The translations under genes were made by a program, and so were the position numbers. Below the pieces are notes generated by a model. It was given only the letters and a program-made list of their open reading frames with translations. It searched no databases and had not been told where the DNA came from. Source: JBGPLJ01 sp035644395 (GTDB lineage: Bacteria > Pseudomonadota > Gammaproteobacteria > Steroidobacterales > Steroidobacteraceae). From it: DNA of 64,000 nucleotides. Location: positions 47,074 through 111,073 of the forward strand of contig DASQOR010000021.1 of assembly GCA_035644395.1 (NCBI GenBank). Reading direction: 5' to 3'. Shown here in pieces: positions 33,176-40,408 of the stretch (its first letter is position 1; the number at the start of each line of letters is the position of its first letter).

Positions 33176-33655
33176 ATGCGCACCACCGGACGCCTCGCCA
33201 TCATTGCCATCGCTTGCGTGCTGCTCGCCTCCTGCGAGGCGGAGGCCCCGGCCCCCGAGCCGAAGAACCGCGTCAAGGAGCTCTATCACCTCAATCAGTT
33301 CGAAGAAGCGTTCGGCTACGCGCAAGCCGTGCGTGTCGAGAACACGCTCTATGTGTCCGGGTCGTTCGCGGTCGACGCCGACGGCAAGCTCATCGGGCCC
33401 GGCGACATGGCCTTGCAGCTCCGGGCCGCGTACGAAAACGTGAACCGTACGCTGAAGTTCTTCAAGACGGACTTCGACCACGTCGCGAAGGAGACGATCT
33501 ACACGACCGACATGGATGCGCTGCTCGGCCAGTCGAAGCTGCGCTTCGAGTTCTACGACAAGCACAACCTGCCGGCTTCCACCTGGGTCGAGGTGAAGCG
33601 CCTGGTCGATCCGGATTTCCTGGTCGCGATCGACGTGACCGTCGAGCTGCCCTAG
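33176..33655 (+). CDS. RidA/YjgF-like lipoprotein
   Basis: The 159-residue product has a lipoprotein signal (IAIACVLLASC) followed by a YjgF/Rid-type domain: LYVSGSFAVDADGKLIGPGDMALQLRAAYENV near 57-88 and VAKETIYTTDMDAL near 104. RidA proteins deaminate reactive enamines in the cytoplasm, so an exported version is unusual. The Arg of the usual ATR-V motif is in VEVKRLVDPDFLVAIDV, shifted from the canonical form, so imine deaminase activity is doubtful. Its stop codon overlaps that of the convergent GGDEF gene (CTAG). Confidence 0.84.
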   Translation: MRTTGRLAIIAIACVLLASCEAEAPAPEPKNRVKELYHLNQFEEAFGYAQAVRVENTLYVSGSFAVDADGKLIGPGDMALQLRAAYENVNRTLKFFKTDFDHVAKETIYTTDMDALLGQSKLRFEFYDKHNLPASTWVEVKRLVDPDFLVAIDVTVELP

Positions 33656-34377
33656 GACGCCTGCTCGAGTTTCGCCGCTGCGGCACGCGCGGTGGCGAGC
33701 GCCACGCGGTTGCGGCCCGAACTCTTCGCGCTGTAGAGGGCCTCATCGGCCGCCATGATGAGTTCCTCGGCAGTGGCATTCGCGACGAGGTCGAGGCTGG
33801 CGACGCCCGCGCTCAGGCTGATCGTCGCACCCACGGGCGCGCGCTCGTGTGCGATCCGCTGCCGCCAGACATTGCGCCGCAGCCGCTCGGCATAGAGCAG
33901 CGCCTGTCGCGCCGTAGCCCCCGGCAGAATCACCCCGAATTCCTCGCCGCCATAGCGTGCCGCCAGATCGCCGGCCCGGCGGAAGGTGAGCGCGACTACG
34001 CGGGCGACCTGGCGCAGGGTCTCATCGCCGCGGGCGTGGCCGTAGTGGTCGTTGAAGGCCTTGAAGCCATCGATATCGCACAGGATGAGGGACAGCTGGC
34101 GGTGGTCGCGCTGGGCGCGCCGTACTTCCCGGATGAGCGCCTGGTCGAAGGCGCGGCGATTCGCGATGCCGGTGAGCGGGTCGAGGATCGTGAGCTGGCG
34201 CAGCTTCGCGTTGGCCATCTCGAGCTCGATGCGCACGGCGTGCAGCTCGCGGTTCTGCGCTTCCAGGGTCTGCAGGTCGACCACGCGGTCCTTGCGCCGG
34301 TGCCGCAGCCACCAGCCGAGCATCGCGCCCAGCACGAAGGACACGGCCAGGGCGGCAAGAAGTCTGAAGTGGATCAT
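33652..34377 (-). CDS. Membrane-anchored diguanylate cyclase (GGDEF)
   Basis: The protein is about 241 residues from the ATG at 34377: one N-terminal transmembrane helix (HFRLLAALAVSFVLGAMLGWWL), a short coiled linker, and a GGDEF domain with intact ARYGGEEFGVIL near 139-150. DPLTGIANRRAFD near 66 and DIDGFKAFNDHYGH near 96 are also present. It should make cyclic di-GMP. An in-frame upstream ATG at 34425 is possible, but the later start puts the membrane helix right at the N-terminus. It overlaps the RidA-like gene by the shared CTAG. Confidence 0.88.
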   Translation of the reverse strand: MIHFRLLAALAVSFVLGAMLGWWLRHRRKDRVVDLQTLEAQNRELHAVRIELEMANAKLRQLTILDPLTGIANRRAFDQALIREVRRAQRDHRQLSLILCDIDGFKAFNDHYGHARGDETLRQVARVVALTFRRAGDLAARYGGEEFGVILPGATARQALLYAERLRRNVWRQRIAHERAPVGATISLSAGVASLDLVANATAEELIMAADEALYSAKSSGRNRVALATARAAAAKLEQAS

Positions 34378-34509
34378 CGGTTCCGTGAAGGTTGGAAGCC
34401 CGGGGCGCATCGCAAGCTTACGCATCCGTGCACCGGGCGGGCGCGCGAGCGATCACAGTTCGCCTCAGCCGCCCGCGCCTGCGCAATCCATATGTCAAAG
34501 TTTCTGGCG

Positions 34510-34535
34510 GGGCGTGGGATTCGAGTCCCATGCCC
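34510..34535. other. 10-bp stem hairpin with T-arm-like loop
   Basis: GGGCGTGGGA and TCCCATGCCC pair over ten positions (one G-T) around the loop TTCGAG. It resembles a tRNA T-arm but the loop is six bases and no other cloverleaf parts fit. It lies in the divergent gap between the GGDEF gene and the Mpo1-like gene. Role unknown. Confidence 0.4.
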
Positions 34536-34597
34536 GCGCTTGACGGCCCCTGCGCGGGTCGTTGAGACTTCGGCGACCCGACCGGCACGGAGTTGCG

Positions 34598-34915
34598 ATG
34601 ACCGCGCGCACTCGCAAGTCGTTCGCGAACCTGCGCGAGTTCTATGCGTTTTACCTGGGGGAACATGGCAACCGGACCTGTCGGCGCCTGCATTTCTGCG
34701 GGACGGCGCTCGCTATCGCGGGCGCGGCCGGCGCAGCCATTGCCGGCCGCTGGTGGCCGATTGCCGCGGGGATCCTCTGCGCCTATGCGCTCGCCTGGGT
34801 CGGGCATTTCTTCTTCGAGCGCAATTCGCCCGCCACTTTCCGCTATCCCCTGCGGAGCCTAGCGTGCGATTTCCTGCTGTTTCGCGACATGCTGACCGGG
34901 CGCATCGCGCTCTGA
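34598..34915 (+). CDS. DUF962 / Mpo1-like membrane protein
   Basis: The 105-residue protein matches the Mpo1-like (DUF962) family. It has YLGEHGNRTCRRLHFCGTALAI near 16-37 with the conserved H-N...H, and GHFFFERNSPATFRYPLRSL near 70-90 with the second conserved H and NxPATF. Two hydrophobic stretches lie between. The yeast relative is an iron dioxygenase in fatty-acid alpha-oxidation; the bacterial role is not established. GGAG precedes the ATG. It lies 16 bases upstream of gshA and may be cotranscribed. Confidence 0.87.
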   Translation: MTARTRKSFANLREFYAFYLGEHGNRTCRRLHFCGTALAIAGAAGAAIAGRWWPIAAGILCAYALAWVGHFFFERNSPATFRYPLRSLACDFLLFRDMLTGRIAL

Positions 34916-34931
34916 AGGCGCGGGCGCCCGC

Positions 34932-36527
34932 ATGACGCGCGCCGGAATCGACCGGGTCTACGAGCGGCGGCTCGCCGATCTCGTGAACTACCGGCAGACC
35001 AATGCGCTGCAGGGCGGCCTCAAGGGCGTTGAAAAAGAGTCGCTCCGGGTCACGCCCGAGGGGCGGATTTCCACGCGCCCGCATCCGCGCGGGCTCGGCT
35101 CGCCGCTGACCAACGAGCACATCACGACGGACTATTCCGAGGCGCTGCTCGAGCTCGTGACGCCGGCCTTCACTGAAACCTGGGAATTGCTGCAGTACCT
35201 CTGCGACATCCACCAGTTTACCTACCGGCACCTGGGCGATGAGCTTCTCTGGGCGACCAGCATGCCGTGCGCGATCAACGGCGATGCGAGCATTCCGATC
35301 GCGCAGTACGGGAGTTCCAATGTCGGGCGGATGAAGACCGTCTACCGCAACGGCCTCGGCCTGCGCTACGGGCGGGTGATGCAGGCCATTTCGGGCGTGC
35401 ACTACAACTATTCGTTCCCGGCGCATTTCTGGCCGATCCTGCAGGACCTCACGCACACGCGGCGGGGCGGGGCCGACTTCATTTCGGACCGCTACTTCTC
35501 GCTCCTCAGGAATTACCGCCGGCACGGCTGGCTCGTGCTCTATCTCTTCGGCGTCTCACCGGCGGTCTGCCGGACCTTCCTCACGGGGCCCGACAGCGAT
35601 CTAAAGGAGTTGACCCGCGGCACGCTCTATGCACCCTACGCCACCTCGCTTCGCATGAGCGATCTCGGCTACCGCAACAAGAGCCAGGCGGGCGTCAATA
35701 TTTCGGTCAACAGTCTCGAGGACTACATCGCGGACCTGTCGCGCGCGATTTCGACGCCGCATCCGCCCTACGCCGAACTCGGCGTGAATGTCGACGGCGA
35801 GTACCGCCAGCTCAACAGCAACCTGCTGCAGATCGAGAACGAGTACTACAGCTTCATCCGGCCGAAGCGAATCGCGCGCTCGGGCGAGCGACCGACCAAG
35901 GCTTTGCGGCGCGCGGGTGTCGAATACGTGGAAGTGCGTGCGCTCGACGTGAGCGCCTTCGATCCCGTCGGGGTCAATCAGAACAAGATGCGCTTCCTCG
36001 AGGCCTTCCTCGCCTACTGCATCCTGAAGGACAGTCCGCCGATCGAGCGCGATGAGCAGCCGGTGCTCGACGCGAATCACGTGACGGTCGCGCGCCGCGG
36101 CCGCGAGCCGGGCCTCGAACTGGTGCGCGACGGCCGGCGCAGGCCGATGCGCGACTGGGCCCGGGAAATCCTCGATTCCATGCAGGGCATCTGCGAGCTG
36201 CTCGATCAGGGCGACAGCCAGGCGCCGGCGACCGCGGCGCTCGCGGCGCAGGCGGCCAAGCTCGATGACGTGACGCTGACGCCTTCGGCGCGGCTGCTCG
36301 CGGAGTTGCAGGCGAGTGGCGATTCGTTCTTCAGCCTGGCGTTGCGCACCTCAGCGCTGCACAAGAACTACTTCCTCGAGCTGTATCCGCCCAATGGCCA
36401 GCGGCTCGGCGAATTTGCGGCGGAAGCGGCGGAATCCCTCGAGGTCCAGGCATCCCTCGAGCGGGCGGACTCGGCACCCGGTGCAATCCCCTTCGACGCC
36501 TACCTGCACCGGTACTTTGCGGAGTGA
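34932..36527 (+). CDS. gshA: Glutamate-cysteine ligase
   Basis: The 531-residue protein is a gammaproteobacterial (class 1) gamma-glutamylcysteine synthetase, the first and limiting step of glutathione synthesis. Signatures include GLKGVEKESLRVTPEGRIS near 29, ITTDYSEALLELVTPA near 59, SGVHYNYSFP near 152, and NLLQIENEYYSFIRPKR near 293. YVEVRALDVSAFDPVGVN near 332 is also clear. Length and order match E. coli GshA. The GST gene in the window (61395-62021) is a possible downstream user of glutathione. Confidence 0.96.
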   Translation: MTRAGIDRVYERRLADLVNYRQTNALQGGLKGVEKESLRVTPEGRISTRPHPRGLGSPLTNEHITTDYSEALLELVTPAFTETWELLQYLCDIHQFTYRHLGDELLWATSMPCAINGDASIPIAQYGSSNVGRMKTVYRNGLGLRYGRVMQAISGVHYNYSFPAHFWPILQDLTHTRRGGADFISDRYFSLLRNYRRHGWLVLYLFGVSPAVCRTFLTGPDSDLKELTRGTLYAPYATSLRMSDLGYRNKSQAGVNISVNSLEDYIADLSRAISTPHPPYAELGVNVDGEYRQLNSNLLQIENEYYSFIRPKRIARSGERPTKALRRAGVEYVEVRALDVSAFDPVGVNQNKMRFLEAFLAYCILKDSPPIERDEQPVLDANHVTVARRGREPGLELVRDGRRRPMRDWAREILDSMQGICELLDQGDSQAPATAALAAQAAKLDDVTLTPSARLLAELQASGDSFFSLALRTSALHKNYFLELYPPNGQRLGEFAAEAAESLEVQASLERADSAPGAIPFDAYLHRYFAE

Positions 36528-36661
36528 ATGAGCTAACAATCTGATTTGGCAGGAAGTTCACATAAGGCCGGCCCGACCTGTCACACGAAATTTACGGCTT
36601 TTTCATGTTTGAGCGCATAGAATCCTCCCCGACAAGAACAAGAACCAACGGGGCGCCACCC

Positions 36662-36877
36662 ATGACGAGCAAAGCGAGTGGCGGCCTGCTATCCGCAGGA
36701 AGGCTGGGTAACGTGGTGGGAAACGACAAACGGCGGGCCCCGACGGCACTGCCTCCGGCGGACAAACAGGACGCCGAAGACAAGGGATGGGATCCATTCG
36801 AGGTCTGGCGCACGCGCATCAAGGAAGTGCGCGAGCGAAATAGCAACCTGATCCCCGACGATCGCCGCAAGAACTGA
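36662..36877 (+). CDS. Small hypothetical protein
   Basis: The 71-residue, charged, soluble protein ends DKGWDPFEVWRTRIKEVRERNSNL and has no signal peptide or membrane segment. I do not recognise it. The frame is open upstream to an ATG at 36605, but the ATG at 36662 is favoured because a -10-like TAGAAT lies at 36618-36623 inside the longer version. Coding is supported by a conserved-looking WDPFEVWR patch and by its free-standing position between gshA and the GGDEF pair. Confidence 0.6.
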   Translation: MTSKASGGLLSAGRLGNVVGNDKRRAPTALPPADKQDAEDKGWDPFEVWRTRIKEVRERNSNLIPDDRRKN

Positions 36878-36930
36878 ACTTTTTCGCGGTTTAGGGGACG
36901 CCTTCTCACATTGCTTGTGGGGGGTCGCCC

Positions 36931-38022
36931 ATGCCGCTACCGTATGCGCCTGCTAACCCCTCGAAGGCGCCCGATCCCATGAGATTTCCTCGCGTGGCCA
37001 CCGACGCGGACGAGACCGCCGCCGGCCGACAACTGGCCCGCGGCTTCCCGGCATTGCGCTTCGAAACCGACCTCGAGCACGGGTTTGAGCGTGCCTGCGC
37101 GGCGAGCAGCCGCTGGGTTGCCGCCATTGCCTACGGCCTCGCCTGCCTTGGAGCTGCCGGGCTCGCTTACTCGGGACGCAACCTGCCGGCGGCTGCGCTC
37201 GAAACGGTTTTGGTGCCCATCGCGTTCCTCCTGCCCGGGTCGCTTTGGCGGACCCGCGCCGCTTGGGCGGTCGGCGGGCTGGTGCTCTTGTGGGCGGCGG
37301 TATTCCTCAAGTCCACGACCCTGGATCCGGTCCTGGAGAGCGTCGCCTGGACCCACGGAGGCGTGCTCGCGATCGCGGCCGCGCTCGGCTACGCACGGGA
37401 ATACGCGCTGCGCATCGCATACCTGCAGGCGCTCGTCATCACGCACCTCGGCGAGCGCGACGGGCTCACGCATCTCGCCAATCGCCGGATGTTCGACCGT
37501 TACCTCGAAAGCGTGTGGCAGCAGTGCATCGCCGACAAGGCGCTGCTGGTGCTGCTCCTCGTCGATATCGACAACTTCCGCAAGTTCAACGACCGCTTCG
37601 GCCTCGAGGCCGGCGATGACTGCGTGCGCCGCGTTGCCGGGGCGGTGGGCGCGAGCGCCGCGCGTCCGCTCGATTTCTGCGCCCGCTACAGCGGAATCCA
37701 GTTCGCGGTATTGCTCACGAATCCGGATCGCCTGTACGCCGAGGACCTGCCGGCGCGAGTGCGATCGGCGGTCGCGGCGCTCGCTATTGCGCATCCGGAT
37801 TCGCCGAATGGCCGCCAGGTCACGGTGAGCGTTGGCGTGGCGCTCGCCGTTCCGCGTCCCGCGGACACGAGCGAGGACTTCGTCGGGCTCGGCCAAGCCG
37901 CCTTGCGCGAAGCGCACGAGGCCGGCGGCAATCGCATTGCCGCACGCGAATCCGAGTCGTCAATGGTGCGTACCGGCATGTTTCGCGCGGAAGTGACCCT
38001 CGCCGCGGCCCGTCGCGGGTAA
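36931..38022 (+). CDS. Membrane GGDEF-domain protein with degenerate active site
   Basis: The 363-residue protein has a cytoplasmic N-terminal segment with FPALRFETDLEHGF, about five hydrophobic segments (near 65-165), and a GGDEF domain. DGLTHLANRRMFDRYL near 180 and LLVDIDNFRKFNDRFG near 208 are kept. The signature itself reads ARYSGIQFAVLL near 251, so the catalytic GGDEF is lost and cyclic di-GMP synthesis is unlikely. The start ATG follows a GGGGGG run by about six bases. It is a diverged duplicate of the next gene, with matching N-terminus and topology, and may act as a receptor or partner. Confidence 0.85.
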   Translation: MPLPYAPANPSKAPDPMRFPRVATDADETAAGRQLARGFPALRFETDLEHGFERACAASSRWVAAIAYGLACLGAAGLAYSGRNLPAAALETVLVPIAFLLPGSLWRTRAAWAVGGLVLLWAAVFLKSTTLDPVLESVAWTHGGVLAIAAALGYAREYALRIAYLQALVITHLGERDGLTHLANRRMFDRYLESVWQQCIADKALLVLLLVDIDNFRKFNDRFGLEAGDDCVRRVAGAVGASAARPLDFCARYSGIQFAVLLTNPDRLYAEDLPARVRSAVAALAIAHPDSPNGRQVTVSVGVALAVPRPADTSEDFVGLGQAALREAHEAGGNRIAARESESSMVRTGMFRAEVTLAAARRG

Positions 38023-38087
38023 GATGCGCGCCGGCCCACCGGGTCCCGGGGCGCGCAGCGCTCCGCGGCAATGACGATCGCCAGCGC

Positions 38088-39311
38088 TTGGTCTCACAAC
38101 GCCATCTCAATCTGAAGGACCTTCCGGACTCCCCGGCCGCGGTCCAGCTGCGCCGCCGATTCCCATGGCTACGTTTCGAGCCTGCGCTCGAAGCACAATT
38201 TCGCACCGAGACCGTGCGCGAGCGGATGGGCGAGATCCGCGTCAACATCGGCATGGCGTTCGCGCTGGTGCTCGCGTTCTCGTTCCTCGACCGCCTGATC
38301 CTCGAAGGCGACGCGCTCCTGGTCGTCAACCGCATGGAGCTCTGGGTGATGATGCCGCTCCTCGTGGTCGGCCTTGCCGGCACCTACACGCGGGTCGTCG
38401 AGCGGAGCTTCCGCCTGTTCGCGACGCTCGTCGCGCTGCTCATCGGGCTTGCAGTGGTCGCCTGCCAGGTACGGATCTACGAGGCGGGCATCCATCTCCT
38501 CGTGCCTAGCCTCATTCTTACGGCGCTCTACATCTATTTCTTCCCGGCGCTCTTCTTCTATGAATCGGCGATCGTCAACGTCGCGATCCTCGCGGCCTAT
38601 CTCGTGACGTCGTCCGTGCTCAAGGTGCCGCACGGCGATCTCATCTACAACGGCTTCGTGCTGCTGTTCGCGAACATGGTCGGCGCATCCGTGAGCTACC
38701 TGTACGAAACCGCCCGGCGCACGACTTTTCTCGAATCGATCCTGCTCAACGAGCTCGTGGCGAACGACGGCCTCACCGGCATCCACAACCGCCGCATGTT
38801 CGACGAGCACATCAACGTGTCGTGGCAGCAGGCGATTCGCGAGAAGCGGCACCTCGCGCTCATCCTCGTCGACATCGACTGCTTCAAGCCCTACAACGAC
38901 CACTACGGCCACCAGAAGGGCGACGAGTGCCTGCGCAGCGTTGCCGCGACGCTGCGGCGGTCGGCACGCCGCCCGCTCGATTTCACGGCGCGCTATGGCG
39001 GCGAGGAATTCGCGGTCGTGCTCTTCAGCCCGACCCGCGACTACGTCGCGGAACTCACGGTGTCGATCCAGAACTCGATCGCGGCGCTCAATATCGACCA
39101 CGCGGCATCGACTTGCTCCTCGAAACTGACGGTGAGCATCGGCGTCGCGTACTTGCAGCCGGACTCCAGGCGCAGCGTGCAGGGCATCATCCAGCTCGCC
39201 GATGAAGCGCTCTACGAGGCGAAGGACCAGGGACGCAACTGCGTGCGCTTCATGGAAGAGGAGTACAGCATGATGGACACCGGCGCGTTCCGCTCAGCCC
39301 GCCGCAACTGA
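38088..39311 (+). CDS. Membrane diguanylate cyclase (GGDEF), paralogue of the preceding gene
   Basis: The product is 407 residues from a TTG start. The chosen start keeps the segment FPWLRFEPALEAQF, which matches the upstream paralogue; no ATG is in frame until residue 47. Six hydrophobic segments lie between about 50 and 205. The GGDEF domain is intact: NDGLTGIHNRRMFDEH near 226, LVDIDCFKPYNDHYGHQKGDE near 260, and ARYGGEEFAVVL near 302. It should synthesise cyclic di-GMP in response to a membrane signal. A perfect inverted repeat begins three bases after its stop. Confidence 0.87.
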   Translation: MVSQRHLNLKDLPDSPAAVQLRRRFPWLRFEPALEAQFRTETVRERMGEIRVNIGMAFALVLAFSFLDRLILEGDALLVVNRMELWVMMPLLVVGLAGTYTRVVERSFRLFATLVALLIGLAVVACQVRIYEAGIHLLVPSLILTALYIYFFPALFFYESAIVNVAILAAYLVTSSVLKVPHGDLIYNGFVLLFANMVGASVSYLYETARRTTFLESILLNELVANDGLTGIHNRRMFDEHINVSWQQAIREKRHLALILVDIDCFKPYNDHYGHQKGDECLRSVAATLRRSARRPLDFTARYGGEEFAVVLFSPTRDYVAELTVSIQNSIAALNIDHAASTCSSKLTVSIGVAYLQPDSRRSVQGIIQLADEALYEAKDQGRNCVRFMEEEYSMMDTGAFRSARRN

Positions 39312-39313
39312 AG

Positions 39314-39390
39314 CCGGTGCCGGTGTTGGATAACTGGGGATTTGGTGCTGCGACCTTGTCCAAATCCCCAGTTATCCAACACCGGCACCG
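39314..39390. repeat. Perfect 31-bp inverted repeat at convergent gene ends
   Basis: The arms 39314-39344 and 39360-39390 are perfectly complementary over 31 bases and separated by 15. Each contains TTGGATAACTGGGGATTTGG or its complement. The right arm overlaps the last codons and stop of the isoaspartyl peptidase gene, so the element supplies that gene's C-terminus. It would form a strong hairpin in RNA from either side and probably terminates both genes. It may be a mobile palindromic unit. Confidence 0.85.
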
Positions 39391-40295
39391 TAGATGGCGA
39401 TCGAGCGCGCGCCGGTGGAGGTGCGGGAGCCGCGGAACATGCCTTCGCAGTTGAATTCGAGCGCGAGGCCGCCGGCGCGGTCGACCGCGATCACGCCGCC
39501 TTCGCCGCCCATGCGCACCAGCTTTTCCTGCACGACCGTCCGGACGGCTTCCGCGAGCTTGAGTCCCCGGTATTCCATGAGTGCACTGACGTCGTGGCCG
39601 ACGACGGCGCGCATGAAGTATTCGCCATGGCCGGTGGCCGAGAGCGCGCAGGTCGAATTGTTCGCATAGGTGCCGGCGCCGATGATCGGCGAATCGCCGA
39701 CCCGCCCGTATTTCTTGTTCGTCATGCCGCCGGTCGACGTCGCGGCAGCGAGATTGCCCGCTCCGTCCAGTGCCACGGCGCCGACCGTGCCGAAATAGTT
39801 GATGCTCTCGGACGCCGCGTCACCCGCGCGCCGCGCGATCTCGAGCTGCCGCCAGCGGCGCTGGGTGTGAAAGTAATCCCGCGGCACCAGTTCCAGGCCC
39901 TGCTCGAGCGCGAACTCCTCCGCGCCGTCGCCGATCACCATGACGTGCGGCGAGCGCTCCATCACGCGGCGGGCGAGCTCGATGGGATTGCGCACGTGGC
40001 GCAGTCCCGCGACCGCGCCCGCCTTGAGATTCGAGCCGTCCATGATGGCGGCGTCGAGCTCGTTGACGCCGTCGTGCGTGAACACGGCGCCGCGGCCGGC
40101 ATTGAAGAGCGGTGAGTTCTCCAGGAGCTTCACGGCCGCGACCACGGCGTCGAGGCTCGATCCCCCTTTGGCGAGCTGCTCGAAGCCCGAATCGAGGGCG
40201 GTGGCGAGCTCGGCGAGGTACTCGGCCTCGGCCTCCGGCTTCATTTCGGTGCGGGGGAGCGAACCGGCGCCCCCGTGGATGGCGATGGCAAGCAT
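39372..40295 (-). CDS. Isoaspartyl peptidase / L-asparaginase (plant type, Ntn hydrolase)
   Basis: The 307-residue protein starts MLAIAIHGGAGSLPRTEM and has the family's NAGRGAVFTHDGVNELDAAIMDG near 65-87. The autoprocessing site is FGTVGAVALD with Thr170 as the nucleophile that becomes the N-terminus of the beta subunit. STGGMTNKKYGRVGDSPIIGAGTYA near 187 is the substrate loop. It hydrolyses beta-aspartyl dipeptides and asparagine. The last residues (GAGVG and stop) lie within the inverted repeat at 39360-39390, so the natural C-terminus may have been altered. It is divergent from pyruvate carboxylase. Confidence 0.93.
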   Translation of the reverse strand: MLAIAIHGGAGSLPRTEMKPEAEAEYLAELATALDSGFEQLAKGGSSLDAVVAAVKLLENSPLFNAGRGAVFTHDGVNELDAAIMDGSNLKAGAVAGLRHVRNPIELARRVMERSPHVMVIGDGAEEFALEQGLELVPRDYFHTQRRWRQLEIARRAGDAASESINYFGTVGAVALDGAGNLAAATSTGGMTNKKYGRVGDSPIIGAGTYANNSTCALSATGHGEYFMRAVVGHDVSALMEYRGLKLAEAVRTVVQEKLVRMGGEGGVIAVDRAGGLALEFNCEGMFRGSRTSTGARSIAIYGAGVG

Positions 40296-40333
40296 GGCCG
40301 CCAGTATGACCGAAGATGCGCCGGACTTTCGTG

Positions 40334-40372
40334 GCCACGGCCGGCCGTGGCGCTCGCGGGCAATGCTAAAGT
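40334..40372 (+). promoter_or_regulatory. Palindrome plus extended -10 before pyruvate carboxylase
   Basis: A perfect 18-base palindrome, GCCACGGCCGGCCGTGGC (40334-40351), occupies the place of a -35. It is followed by TGC-TAAAGT (40364-40372), an extended -10 element, 36 bases before the pyc start. No TTGACA-like hexamer is present. The palindrome could be an operator for this gene or the divergent peptidase gene. Both roles are inferred. Confidence 0.45.
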
Positions 40373-40408
40373 GAAGGCCGCCGGGGATTTTCCACTGCCG
40401 CCAGATCC

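Noticed and set aside
34490..34560. Possible tRNA gene suggested by GGGATTCGAGTCCC
   Set aside because: The stem has a six-base loop, and no acceptor, D or anticodon arms can be folded around it.
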